Below, piece after piece: positions 14,080 through 24,527 of a DNA stretch of 37,921 nt. How positions within the stretch are numbered: the stretch's first letter is position 1; the number at the start of each line of letters is the position of its first letter. The stretch lies in NCBI GenBank assembly GCA_945873125.1, contig CAMCBV010000030.1:1-37921 (forward strand), read 5' to 3'. The notes under the pieces are model-generated. The model made no database searches and was not told the DNA's origin. It saw only the letters and a program-made list of their open reading frames with translations. The stretch is from Prosthecobacter debontii (GTDB taxonomy: Bacteria; Verrucomicrobiota; Verrucomicrobiia; Verrucomicrobiales; Akkermansiaceae). A program made the position numbers and the translations under genes.

Positions 14080-16557
14080 ATGTCCGCAACCACACCCATG
14101 ATGGCTCAATACCTCAAAATGAGGAAAAGCCTGCCTGCCGACATCATTCTTTTTTACCGGCTCGGGGACTTCTATGAAATGTTCTTTGAGGACGCAAAAA
14201 CCGCCGCTCCCATTCTCAATGTTGCCCTGACCAAGCGAGGCGGAACACCCATGTGCGGCATCCCCCATCACGCCGCTCAAAACTACGTCGCCCGCTTACT
14301 GAAAGCCGGCAAACGGGTCGCCATCGCCGAGCAAACCTCGGAGGCGATTCCCGGGAAGCTCGTCGAACGTGAAATCGCCCGCATCCTCACCGCTGGTTCT
14401 ATTGACGACCTCACCCTCCTCGACGATCAACGCCCGAACTACCTCGCCGCCCTCTCCAAAACACCAAAATCCTTCGGCCTCGCAGCAATCGACCACACCA
14501 CCGGAGAATTCATTATTGCCGAATTCGCGGACGCCGCGCAGTTGCTCGACGAAATCGCACGAATCTCGCCCTCCGAGCTCCTCATCCCCGATCACCAAAT
14601 TAGCGATTTTTCAGCAAACTTCCCACACGCCTTGCCCTACGATGGTTACACGTTCCTTCCGGAGCACGCTGTCGATCTTCTGAAATCCCATTTCAATATC
14701 CATTCACTCGATGGCTTTGGCTGCGCCGACAAACCCGCCGCATCCTCGGCCGCCGGAGCCGCGCTCCATTACCTGACCCAACAGCTCCGTCGCTCCTGCG
14801 ATCATCTGAACCCGCCTCGTTTGTTAGAAAACGATAAGCACGTACTCATTGATTCCGCCTCCCAACGAAACCTCGACCTTATCGAATCGCGCGCCGGAGC
14901 CAAACACACCCTGCTCGGAGTCTTGGACCGCACCCAGACTCCCATGGGCGGCAGACTCCTCCGCGATTGGTTGCTCCACCCCCTGCGTGACATTCGCACT
15001 CTCGAACAACGTCAGGAAACCATCGCCGCGTTTCTCGCAGAGCCTTTCCTTTTATCCAAAGTTCGCGAATCCCTGAAAAACATCCGCGACATCGAGCGCA
15101 CCACCTCCCGCCTTTCCCAAAACTCCGGCAACCCCCGCGACCTCCAGTCGCTGAGCCTCTCCCTCCAACAAATCCCGACTCTTAAAGAACTCTTATCTTC
15201 TCTGAGCTCCACGCTCTCAGCTCTCAGCTCAAACCTCCACCCCCTCCCACAACTCACCCTACTCCTCGAAACCGCCCTCACCGATGAACCACCCGCGAAC
15301 ATCAAAGACGGCAATATCATCCGCGATGGTTACAACCCCGAGCTCGATGAACTCCGCTCCGCGGCCAGCGGTGGAAAAGATTGGATCGCCAGACTTCAGG
15401 AAGATGAACGCAAGCGCACTGGGATCGACTCCCTGAAAATTAAGTTCAACAACGTCTTCGGATATTTCATCGAAATCACCACCTCGCAGCTCGCGAAAGT
15501 TCCCGATGACTATACGCGCAAACAAACCATGTCGAATGCCGAGCGCTACATTACACCTGCGCTCAAAGAGATGGAAAACAAAGTCTTGGGGGCAGAAGAA
15601 CGCTCCAAGCAACTCGAATACGAACTGTTCTTACAACTCCGCCAACAAGTCATCGTTCATCTCGCCGAATTAAAAGAAACCGCCAACTGCATCGCAAACA
15701 TCGATACCCTCTGCGCTCTAGCGGAAACCGCGCAGGTGCATCGCCATAACCGACCCATCCTCACCGATGGCACCGAACTCATCATCAGAAACGGACGCCA
15801 TCCCGTTCTCGAACAAACTCTAACCGATACCAAGTTCGTTCCGAATGATACCGAACTCCTTCCCGATTCCTCACGATTGCAAATTCTAACCGGTCCCAAC
15901 ATGGCCGGAAAATCCACCTACATCCGTCAGCTTGCGCTCATCACTCTGATGGCACAGATCGGCGCCTATGTTCCTGCGGATTCCGCAACCATCGGCCTGA
16001 CGGATCGGATCTTCTGCCGCGTCGGTGCATCCGATGACCTCTCACGCGGTCAATCAACCTTCATGGTCGAGATGTCGGAAACCGCTCTCATCCTCAATCA
16101 TGCCACCGAAAAATCCCTGGTCATCCTCGATGAAATCGGCCGCGGAACCGCCACCTTCGACGGGCTCTCCATCGCTTGGGCGGTCGCTGAGCATTTGCAC
16201 GACGAGATCAAATGCCGCACCCTCTTCGCCACTCATTACCACGAACTCACCGACCTCGCCAACACCCGCGCAGCAGTCGTAAATTGCAACGTTGCGGTGC
16301 GTGAGTGGAACGAAGAAATCATCTTCCTCCACAAAATCCTTCCCGGCGCAGCAGACAAATCCTACGGCATCCAAGTCGCCAGACTCGCCGGTCTTCCCAA
16401 GCCCGTCCTCGCGCGCGCGAAATCCATTCTCTCGCACTTGGAAATGAACTCCACCAAACCGGAAGCTCAAGAAAAACACCCCAAACCGAAAACCACTCAG
16501 CTCGAAGACTCACTTCCCCAACCGAAATCACCGCAGATGAATCTGTTTGATTTCTAG
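14080..16557 (+). CDS. mutS: DNA mismatch repair protein MutS
   Basis: The 825-aa mismatch-recognition ATPase of methyl-independent or MutL-partnered repair. The N-terminal mismatch-binding motif sits in RLGDFYEMFFEDA (Phe-x-Glu wedge). The ABC-type ATPase domain starts near residue 600: Walker A GPNMAGKS (605-612), Walker B VILDEIGRGTATFDG, and LFATHYHELTDL. The C-terminal end SPQMNLFDF contains QMNLF, which fits a beta-clamp-binding motif. In the core-lever region, a Ser/Leu-rich stretch (LSSLSSTLSALSSNLHPL) takes the place of the usual variable loop and is coded by repetitive AGCTCTC units. Conserved sequence begins near the start, so ATG 14080 is accepted. It stands alone, preceded by a heptamer array. 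Confidence 0.97.
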   Translation: MSATTPMMAQYLKMRKSLPADIILFYRLGDFYEMFFEDAKTAAPILNVALTKRGGTPMCGIPHHAAQNYVARLLKAGKRVAIAEQTSEAIPGKLVEREIARILTAGSIDDLTLLDDQRPNYLAALSKTPKSFGLAAIDHTTGEFIIAEFADAAQLLDEIARISPSELLIPDHQISDFSANFPHALPYDGYTFLPEHAVDLLKSHFNIHSLDGFGCADKPAASSAAGAALHYLTQQLRRSCDHLNPPRLLENDKHVLIDSASQRNLDLIESRAGAKHTLLGVLDRTQTPMGGRLLRDWLLHPLRDIRTLEQRQETIAAFLAEPFLLSKVRESLKNIRDIERTTSRLSQNSGNPRDLQSLSLSLQQIPTLKELLSSLSSTLSALSSNLHPLPQLTLLLETALTDEPPANIKDGNIIRDGYNPELDELRSAASGGKDWIARLQEDERKRTGIDSLKIKFNNVFGYFIEITTSQLAKVPDDYTRKQTMSNAERYITPALKEMENKVLGAEERSKQLEYELFLQLRQQVIVHLAELKETANCIANIDTLCALAETAQVHRHNRPILTDGTELIIRNGRHPVLEQTLTDTKFVPNDTELLPDSSRLQILTGPNMAGKSTYIRQLALITLMAQIGAYVPADSATIGLTDRIFCRVGASDDLSRGQSTFMVEMSETALILNHATEKSLVILDEIGRGTATFDGLSIAWAVAEHLHDEIKCRTLFATHYHELTDLANTRAAVVNCNVAVREWNEEIIFLHKILPGAADKSYGIQVARLAGLPKPVLARAKSILSHLEMNSTKPEAQEKHPKPKTTQLEDSLPQPKSPQMNLFDF

Positions 16558-16618
16558 TAGCTAATGCGTCCCGCAGCAGGCCGTTCCAAAGGCGTCTCTC
16601 CTCGGTCTTTCTCATTAA

Positions 16619-16755
16619 GCCGCAGGCCTTGGACTGCTGTGATTCTTCACAGCTCTTGTTCAGCTCCTTTAAAACACGCGCTAGGTAACAACCTCAGCCC
16701 ATCAAAAAAAACCGAAAGCTGCGGATAAGAACCGCAACAGTCCAGAGCCTGCGGC
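16619..16755. repeat. Inverted repeat pair with internal hairpins in the mutS-rhodanese spacer
   Basis: The arm at 16619-16641 (GCCGCAGGCCTTGGACTG...) pairs with 16734-16755 (...CAGTCCAGAGCCTGCGGC), with about three mismatches. Each arm is followed inward by its own hairpin: 16636-16653 (GCTGTGA-TTCT-TCACAGC) and 16719-16736 (TGCGG...CCGCA). So two roughly 45-nt similar units face each other across the spacer. The rest of 16558-16984 is described with the ambiguous frames entry. Confidence 0.55.
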
Positions 16756-17049
16756 GCGCGGCACAACTCTCTAGGAAATCCGTGCCGCAAACTGTCTGTT
16801 TACACATCTATCACCCTCACCAATCACTTTGACTTCAGCCAAGGTTTTATCGATATTGCCCCATTGAATTCGGAAAGTGAGATACGTGATTCCTCCGAAC
16901 CGGAGGAATATCTGCACGAGCTGTTGGAATCCTCGGAGAAGCTTAAATACCCGGAGGTCCAGCGAACCGCCAAAAGCGTCAGCCTCATCGTCGGTCAACC
17001 TTCTCCATCGGCAACCCCGCCTCGCGCCAGGAATCAATACCCATCGTAA
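16729..17049. other. Ambiguous reading frames after the rhodanese gene
   Basis: Two protein-like readings overlap on opposite strands and at most one can be real. On the minus strand, a TTG at 16998 preceded by GGAGAAGG opens 75 codons to 16771 (MTDDEADAFGGSLDLRVFKL, ending VNRQFAARIS) and would overlap the rhodanese stop. On the plus strand, a frame open from 16729 to 17049 reads SITLTNHFDFSQGFIDIAPL and EPEEYLHELLESSEKLKYPE but has no ATG or GTG start. First-position purine content is somewhat higher in the minus-strand reading. Neither is recognised. Confidence 0.2.
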
Positions 17050-17488
17050 GGGTATAAAGCTCGTAATCTCGTCTAGCCAATTTCTTGGCGACATTACGTG
17101 CTTCCGCGCAGGTCAAACCGAAGCAATAAAGTACCACTTTCTTACCTGCCGCTTGTGCCTTCTGGATTTCGATATCACGCATCTGAACCTGTTCATTGTA
17201 TTTATCATGCGGCCAGTTGATCGCTCCTGGAATATGGTCAATCGCATAAAAATAAGAATCTCTGACATCGTAAATCAACACGTTCCCGGATTGTTGCAGT
17301 AAATAAAATTCTTCAATTCCCATCCCTGTCGACTTCCCTAACTTATTCACCCGAGGCGGTGTTTTCAACGGCTTGCTTTTGATCTCCACCTTTTGAGGCT
17401 TCTCGGGTGGCTTCGTCTCCGGTTTCGCACAGGACACAAAAGCCAGCGCATAACCTGACAACATCAGATAAATAAAATTTCGATTCAT
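16985..17488 (-). CDS. Rhodanese-domain lipoprotein
   Basis: A 167-aa exported protein with a single rhodanese domain. The N-terminus is a lipoprotein-type signal ending AFVSC (Cys20), then a Lys/Pro-rich linker (about 21-50). The rhodanese domain covers about 55-165: LIYDVRDSYFYAIDHIPGAINWP, then the active-site loop VVLYCFGLTCAEARNVA. Cys122 is the expected persulfide-carrying residue; Cys127 in the same loop may form a disulfide with it, which would suit a redox role in the periplasm. The C-terminus GIDSWREAGLPME is typical of the family. The sulfur donor and acceptor are unknown. It lies 19 nt downstream of the 5-FTHF cyclo-ligase gene, so the two may be co-transcribed. Confidence 0.88.
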   Translation of the reverse strand: MNRNFIYLMLSGYALAFVSCAKPETKPPEKPQKVEIKSKPLKTPPRVNKLGKSTGMGIEEFYLLQQSGNVLIYDVRDSYFYAIDHIPGAINWPHDKYNEQVQMRDIEIQKAQAAGKKVVLYCFGLTCAEARNVAKKLARRDYELYTLTMGIDSWREAGLPMEKVDRR

Positions 17489-17507
17489 GAGATGATAAAT
17501 TCAGAAG

Positions 17508-18038
17508 TTACCCGACAACACCATCCATCCGGACATCGTGCTCTTCCATCAAAATTTCATCCACGATCTGGAAGGGAAAACACACACCTAGTTTCACCGC
17601 CTCCGGTTTCGCATGTTTAAGCATGCGATCATAAAACCCCCGACCCCGTCCCAACCTCCCGCCATTGCGATCGAATCCCAGCCCGGGACAGAGAAAAACA
17701 TCCACTGCATCCGCTCGCACTTCTTCCAGTTCATCTTTGGGCTCCAGGATACCAAACGCGCCGACCTGCATCTCAGTCTCCAAGTTTTTCACTCGATAAA
17801 ATTTCAAGTCCTCGCCCCTCACTCGCGGAAACACCCATTGCTTGTCGATCCGTCCGAAAAGCTCCCGCAAATCCACCTCACCCTGCATGGCCATGTAGGC
17901 CGAAACCACACTGGCATTCGGCAACTGCTCTAGCTGCTTCACCAACTTCTCCACAACAACTCCGGAATCCGAATCAAGATTCAACGACACGATGCGTTTC
18001 AACTCCGCGCGCTGTCGTTTTTTATCCACGTGGTTCAT
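17508..18038 (-). CDS. ygfA: 5-formyltetrahydrofolate cyclo-ligase
   Basis: A 176-aa ATP-dependent enzyme that returns 5-formyl-THF to the active folate pool as 5,10-methenyl-THF. Family motifs in order: a basic N-terminus (KKRQRAELKR), FPRVRGEDLKFYRV, FGILEPK, VFLCPGLGFDRNGGRLGRGRGFYDRML (the ATP/substrate loop), GVCFPFQIV and EEHDVRMDGVV. Length fits the family. Together with folD and the YgfZ-like gene it makes three folate-linked genes in the window, though they are not in one operon. The start is ATG 18038; an ACRAGR-like family B repeat lies just upstream. Confidence 0.93.
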   Translation of the reverse strand: MNHVDKKRQRAELKRIVSLNLDSDSGVVVEKLVKQLEQLPNASVVSAYMAMQGEVDLRELFGRIDKQWVFPRVRGEDLKFYRVKNLETEMQVGAFGILEPKDELEEVRADAVDVFLCPGLGFDRNGGRLGRGRGFYDRMLKHAKPEAVKLGVCFPFQIVDEILMEEHDVRMDGVVG

Positions 18039-18083
18039 TCGATTTGTGTCCTGGAGACAAAGCTAAGTTCCAGATAAAGTGCG

Positions 18084-18124
18084 TTAGCTCTCTCTGTGAT
18101 CTCTGATATCTCTGCGGTAAAATC
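18084..18124. repeat. ACAGAG-type quasi-repeat (family B)
   Basis: On the minus strand this reads GATTTTACCGCAGAGATATC, then AGAGATCACAGAGAGAGC: repeated AGAGAT/CACAGAG units after an ACCGCAGAG head. It occupies the spacer between lysC and the 5-FTHF cyclo-ligase gene. Confidence 0.5.
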
Positions 18125-18179
18125 CTCTTCAACTCAAGCCAAGAAGCCGGCCAGAGGCGCGACTCTCCAGTAGTGGACA

Positions 18180-19406
18180 TCAAACAGGAGCCTTATCCAG
18201 CTCAAACGCATCGTGCACGGCGCGGGCGGCGTCTTCAATATGAACCTCATCGACCGTAACCGCGATCTTGATTTCCGAAGTGGAAATCATGCCGATGTTG
18301 ATTCCTTTGTCACCGAGGGCTTTGAACATGGTTGAAGCCACACCGGAATGAGATCGCATGCCAATTCCAACGGCGGAAAGCTTGGCAATCCCCGCTTCCG
18401 TTTGAATCTGCGCATTCGGGGAGAGACTGGCAAGCAAGGGCTTGAGCGCTGCCTGTGCTTTTCCCAGATCAGTTGAGTGCATGGTGAATGAGTGCCTCGA
18501 GAGATCGTCATTTGAAGTGTTCGAAATGATCATATCGAGATTGATTTCCGCATCAGCAAGCACACCGAGGATTTTACCGGACATGCCGGGAAGATCAGGG
18601 ATGCCGGATATGGTGACTCGCGCTTGTGAGCGCTCGATTGAAATACCACGGATGACGACGTTTTCCATATTGGGATGTTCTTCTAACACGAGAGTTCCTG
18701 GGTTATCATTGAGTGAGGATCTGACTTCGAAAACTACGCCGAATTTTTTCGCAAATTCGACCGAACGCGATTGCATGACTTTCGATCCTGACGATGCCAT
18801 TTCAAGCATCTCGTCATAGGAAATCTCAGGTAATTTACGGGCGTTTTTCACCACTCGCGGATCACAGGTGTAAACTCCATCCACATCGGTAAGGATCTGG
18901 CAAACATCCGCTTTCAAAGCAGCCGCAACCGCAATCGCGGTCAAATCCGAACCACCCCGGCCCAAAGTATGAACCATACCGTCCAGTGTAATTCCCTGAA
19001 AACCGGCCACAACCAGAGTTTTTCCCTCATCGAGGAAACGCTTCATCAGCGATGGATCCATGTTGGAAATGCGTCCTCGGGTATGACTGCCCGTCGTGAA
19101 AATCCCCGCCTGTCTGCCTGTAACAGATACCGCATCGACTCCCTGTGCTTGCAGGGCCATCGTCACCAATGCGATCGATTGTTGCTCTCCTGTTGCCAAA
19201 AGAACATCCAATTCCCGCTCGGACGGGTTCTCATCCAACTCCTTTGCCATCCCGATCAGCTTGTCGGTCACGCCCGACATTGCTGAAACCACGCCAATGA
19301 CCTGGTTCCCCTCATCACGAGTCCGCTTCATCCGTGCTGCGACATTACGAATGCGATCAATGGAACCTACGGAAGTTCCGCCATATTTCTGAACAATTAA
19401 AGCCAT
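18180..19406 (-). CDS. lysC: Aspartate kinase, monofunctional with two ACT domains
   Basis: Catalyses the first step of the aspartate pathway to lysine, methionine and threonine. The 408-aa length fits the class with an alpha/beta pair of ACT domains. The catalytic domain shows KYGGTSVG (7-14), GFQGIT, RGGSDLTA (aspartate/ATP binding) and LTDVDGVYTCDPR. The C-terminal regulatory part (about 265-405) contains VTISGIPDLPGMSGKILGVL and GIGMRSHSGVASTMFKALGDKGINIGMISTSEI-like ACT features, expected to bind lysine and/or threonine for feedback inhibition. No lysine riboswitch is visible in the 140-nt leader, so control is likely at the enzyme level. The start is ATG 19406, with no clear ribosome-binding site. 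Confidence 0.96.
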   Translation of the reverse strand: MALIVQKYGGTSVGSIDRIRNVAARMKRTRDEGNQVIGVVSAMSGVTDKLIGMAKELDENPSERELDVLLATGEQQSIALVTMALQAQGVDAVSVTGRQAGIFTTGSHTRGRISNMDPSLMKRFLDEGKTLVVAGFQGITLDGMVHTLGRGGSDLTAIAVAAALKADVCQILTDVDGVYTCDPRVVKNARKLPEISYDEMLEMASSGSKVMQSRSVEFAKKFGVVFEVRSSLNDNPGTLVLEEHPNMENVVIRGISIERSQARVTISGIPDLPGMSGKILGVLADAEINLDMIISNTSNDDLSRHSFTMHSTDLGKAQAALKPLLASLSPNAQIQTEAGIAKLSAVGIGMRSHSGVASTMFKALGDKGINIGMISTSEIKIAVTVDEVHIEDAARAVHDAFELDKAPV

Positions 19407-19546
19407 GGTTTTGGGGCGGGCGGATTCAAGAGGGTTCTTTTGAAAACTTCAAACCTTAACTTGAGGGCCGTCTTTGGTCCGAGGAATGGATCACGAACCT
19501 GTGGACCACAGATTCCTACCTTTTTGACCGTAGAATCGAGAGCTGC

Positions 19547-20230
19547 TCACACATCACCTCTCACCCAGCACTTTATTCCCTCAATCCAAAATTCCGTTTC
19601 AGCCTCGGCACTGCGCTTCAAATAGCCCAGGCCTATTTCCCCCTCCACACTGGTAACCTGACCGCAGGCTTTTCCTTCTGCATTGCTAAATTCGCCAAGT
19701 TTCCCCTCGCCCTCGAACGACAGTTTCACCAGACGTCGATTCAACTTGCCCGCGCTTTTGATCCGAGAAATCACTTCCTGCCCGATATAGCAGCCTTTGT
19801 TATAGGAAATATCCGTGCGATCCAAACCCGCTTCGGGCGGCAACATCCCCTCAGTGATTTCAGCACCCCAACGCGGAATCCCTTGCTCGATTCGCTCACG
19901 CTCGTTCAGGCCTGCGTTTGGAATCTCAGCCTCTGCAATGGAAACTTCATGGCTGACATTTTTGACCTCCACGTCGTCGGCGATGAGGTATCGGGTCAAC
20001 CTCGCCTCGAGATCTTCTAACATTTCTTTGCCGCAATAAACCAAAACACTGCCATCGGCTTTTCCTTTCCCTATCCATATCCTGAACTGCAGCTTTCCTT
20101 TCGCATCGGTCACGCAGCTTGGCAGCAAGGTATCGCTGGCGATGGCTTGTCTGACATCCTGAGTCACCTGTCCGTTGAGGAAACGTACGGCATCAGGTCC
20201 GGAAAATTCCAACACACCAAGGTCACTCAT
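19547..20230 (-). CDS. ygfZ: YgfZ/GcvT-like folate-binding protein
   Basis: A 227-aa protein of the COG0354 family, which uses tetrahydrofolate to help maintain certain Fe-S enzymes. The diagnostic motif is KGCYIGQEVISRIKSAGKLN (KGCYxGQE with the conserved Cys). N-terminal features (LEFSGPDAVRFLNGQVTQDV) also match. It is about 100 aa shorter than E. coli YgfZ, within the range of the family. It overlaps the upstream reductase gene by 8 nt, so the two are co-transcribed. The Fe-S role is known for the family, not shown here; UvrC in this window is one possible Fe-S client. Confidence 0.92.
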   Translation of the reverse strand: MSDLGVLEFSGPDAVRFLNGQVTQDVRQAIASDTLLPSCVTDAKGKLQFRIWIGKGKADGSVLVYCGKEMLEDLEARLTRYLIADDVEVKNVSHEVSIAEAEIPNAGLNERERIEQGIPRWGAEITEGMLPPEAGLDRTDISYNKGCYIGQEVISRIKSAGKLNRRLVKLSFEGEGKLGEFSNAEGKACGQVTSVEGEIGLGYLKRSAEAETEFWIEGIKCWVRGDV

Positions 20231-21059
20231 ACGCTTTAATCAGTGCGGAGTAATCCAAATCCGCCATTCCCTGTTCGCACAGTTCATTCATTCTCTGAGA
20301 AACCACGGACATCGCAGGTAAACTCACGCCCGCCGACTCCGCAAGGGCCAGCGCGTAGCGACTGTCTTTCAACATGTTCGCCATGGTGAAATGCGCATCA
20401 AAATCACCTTTCATCATAGCCGGATATTTCATGGCCATCAGCGGCGAACCGGAGCCGTTTTGGATCGCCGCCTCAGCGAAAACCTCAGGACTTACCCCGT
20501 GTTTTTTCGCAATCGTCATCGCTTCACCCATGGCCTGCACCGTGCATGCGGAAATTAAATTTGTTCCGATTTTGGTAATGGTCGCCGACCCGATCTCACC
20601 ACAATGCAAGTAGGCTTTTGAGCTGACCGCGAGGTAATCGGAGACGCGCTGCAACGCTTCCTCGCAACCTCCGACGTAATACAGCAACTGACCCGAACCC
20701 GCCGCATCTTTACTCCCGGTGAACGGGGCATCAAGGAAATCACAACCTTTCGCCGCGCATTGCTCCGCTAGCCATAGAGTGGTCTGCAAATCAATGGTCG
20801 AGTGATTCATCACCAGCGTCCCGCCTCGCAAGGCCTGCTTGGCCGAGGCGAAAACATCCCTGACCATCGGACCGTCTTTGAGATAAACCGATACGATATC
20901 GGCATTCGCAACCGCCTCTTGCGGGCTAGCGAACTCACCTTCCAAACCTCGAAAAGTCCGACTCCAACACGACACCTTGTATCCTGCCTCAATCAACCTT
21001 TGGCGCACTCGGGAACCGATGATACCAAGGCCTAAAATCGCAATCGCCTGTTTTTCCAT
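20223..21059 (-). CDS. NAD(P)-dependent beta-hydroxyacid dehydrogenase family reductase (GLYR/HIBADH type)
   Basis: A 278-aa member of the 6-phosphogluconate / 3-hydroxyisobutyrate dehydrogenase superfamily. The Rossmann motif is LGLGIIGSRV (9-18). The substrate loop DAPFTGSKDAAGSGQL resembles the GSKKPAE-type loop of glyoxylate/succinic-semialdehyde reductases more than the classic GG-type loop of HIBADH. The catalytic Lys163 sits in SATITKIGTNLI, with Asn167. The probable reaction is reduction of a small aldehyde acid such as glyoxylate or succinic semialdehyde; the true substrate is open. Cofactor preference cannot be stated with confidence. It overlaps ygfZ by 8 nt and follows the exported-protein gene by 16 nt. 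Confidence 0.9.
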   Translation of the reverse strand: MEKQAIAILGLGIIGSRVRQRLIEAGYKVSCWSRTFRGLEGEFASPQEAVANADIVSVYLKDGPMVRDVFASAKQALRGGTLVMNHSTIDLQTTLWLAEQCAAKGCDFLDAPFTGSKDAAGSGQLLYYVGGCEEALQRVSDYLAVSSKAYLHCGEIGSATITKIGTNLISACTVQAMGEAMTIAKKHGVSPEVFAEAAIQNGSGSPLMAMKYPAMMKGDFDAHFTMANMLKDSRYALALAESAGVSLPAMSVVSQRMNELCEQGMADLDYSALIKAYE

Positions 21060-21075
21060 GCTGGTGAAATCCGAA

Positions 21076-21981
21076 TCAATTCTGCCGCTTCAAAGCGAGC
21101 TTCACCAACTTGACGGACTGCTCTCTGATTTCTTTCACTTTCTCATGTGTCGGATCTTCCTCTTGTGGAATGACCATCTCATTTCTCAGACCCGATAGCA
21201 CATCGCGTATTTCCATATAGTTGGGGCGCTCGGAAATCCTTGGCTCCAAGCCAGCGACAATCTCGGTATAATAGTCGGCAATATCCTCGCGCATGATCTT
21301 TGATGCACGCTCAGGGGAAAACTGTTTATCTACCGCCACCGAGGAAACTTCCAGCGCACGGATCCAGCCGCCGAGAGAAATCAGATGCGCCAGATCCGCA
21401 TCGCGCAGCTTGACTAACTCGACTTCCACATCCTTCTGGGTGGCAGAGAGTTCCTTTTTCAACTGGGGAATATCCTGTTTTTTCGCGCTATCCAACAAGC
21501 TTGCCGCGTGACGGTTGATCCGACCTCCAGCGCCTAGAGCTTTTCCGTATCTCGTTAAATCCGCAGCGATACGTTCCACCTGATCCATCTGCCCCGCCTG
21601 CACAATGAGGAAACCATCGGCTATCAGAAAGCCCAACTCGATGGCAAGATCCGCTCGATCCAGCGGCATGCGCTCGTTGACTTCACGTTGCGTATCCACC
21701 AGCGGCAAAGGCATCAGAAACTGCAAGGTATCAAACAATTTCGATATCGATGGTGCCGTAAACTCGTTAACACCCAGCTCGGCACGAAGATGTTCGTCCT
21801 CCAACAAATCTTCAGGGATATCCGCCTTTTCGTCAGGTGCCGCTGATTTTTCCTCCGGGACTTCGGTTGTCACCTCGGGCTTATCCACTTTTCCCTCCGA
21901 TACCACAGGCGACACCCCTTCTTCACTATGGCAAAGTGCAGTCATTGCCACCCCGATCATGAACACAACCCAGAATTTCAT
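21076..21981 (-). CDS. Exported protein of unknown function
   Basis: Not recognised. From ATG 21981 the product is 301 aa; an upstream in-frame start at 22023 would add 14 residues before the signal peptide and is less likely. Residues 1-19 form a signal peptide (MKFWVVFMIGVAMTALCHS). Residues about 20-65 are an acidic, Glu/Pro/Val-rich linker. The rest is mostly predicted helix with heptad-like charge (DSAKKQDIPQLKKELSATQK), so it may be a helical-bundle periplasmic or outer-membrane-associated protein. The chain is rich in Asp, Glu and Leu with very few aromatics. It is first in a likely operon with the reductase and ygfZ. No catalytic motif was found. Confidence 0.8.
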   Translation of the reverse strand: MKFWVVFMIGVAMTALCHSEEGVSPVVSEGKVDKPEVTTEVPEEKSAAPDEKADIPEDLLEDEHLRAELGVNEFTAPSISKLFDTLQFLMPLPLVDTQREVNERMPLDRADLAIELGFLIADGFLIVQAGQMDQVERIAADLTRYGKALGAGGRINRHAASLLDSAKKQDIPQLKKELSATQKDVEVELVKLRDADLAHLISLGGWIRALEVSSVAVDKQFSPERASKIMREDIADYYTEIVAGLEPRISERPNYMEIRDVLSGLRNEMVIPQEEDPTHEKVKEIREQSVKLVKLALKRQN

Positions 21982-22070
21982 AGCGGGAAATTGGCACCTG
22001 ACCCAAGTTTCGGCAATCGCCAATTGATGCCGAACTAAGGATTTATCCTAATTCAATAGTGTCCGGTTGA

Positions 22071-24332
<2,262 letters not shown>

Positions 24333-24360
24333 ATTCCCAAAAGACAGATGAAACAAGACG

Positions 24361-24457
24361 GGTAGTCGCTCAAGGCTGGCTACTTCTTGCGCTCGGACCG
24401 CGTGTCTCCAGAAGCGCTTCTTCCGTCACACGGCGGTTTTATCAAAACCGCCCTGCC
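24361..24457. repeat. Mixed palindromes in the convergent icd-cvfB spacer (family A right half)
   Basis: 24432-24452 is a perfect 21-nt hairpin, GGCGGTTTT-ATC-AAAACCGCC, followed by CTGCC: the family A right end, with the same ATC loop as copy 2. A weaker 22-nt hairpin from 24362 may be the left half. Between them, 24396 onward reads GGACCGCGTGTCTCCAG, close to the arm of the large hairpin at 3391, suggesting a composite or nested unit. A terminator role for icd is possible. Confidence 0.6.
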
Positions 24458-24499
24458 ATCCCATGAAGCCACAAATCAACCAGTTCCAGTCTTCTTGAG

Positions 24500-24527
24500 A
24501 TTTAAAGTTTAAACTTTAGAGTTTAAT
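24500..24527. repeat. Tandem heptamer array (family C)
   Basis: The 7-bp units ATTTAAA, GTTTAAA, CTTTAGA and GTTTAAT. The array overlaps the stop codon of the cvfB-like gene (24523-24525). It begins with the same 12 bases (TTGAGATTTAAA) as the array before ispF. Confidence 0.6.

Noticed and set aside
15190..15245. Repetitive AGCTCTC stretch inside mutS as a mobile insertion
   Set aside because: It stays in frame at a site where MutS proteins vary in length; local slippage explains it without an insertion.
16936..16989. ATG overlapping the rhodanese stop (54-codon minus-strand frame)
   Set aside because: Ser-rich, no plausible domain; a third frame in a region that already has two competing readings.
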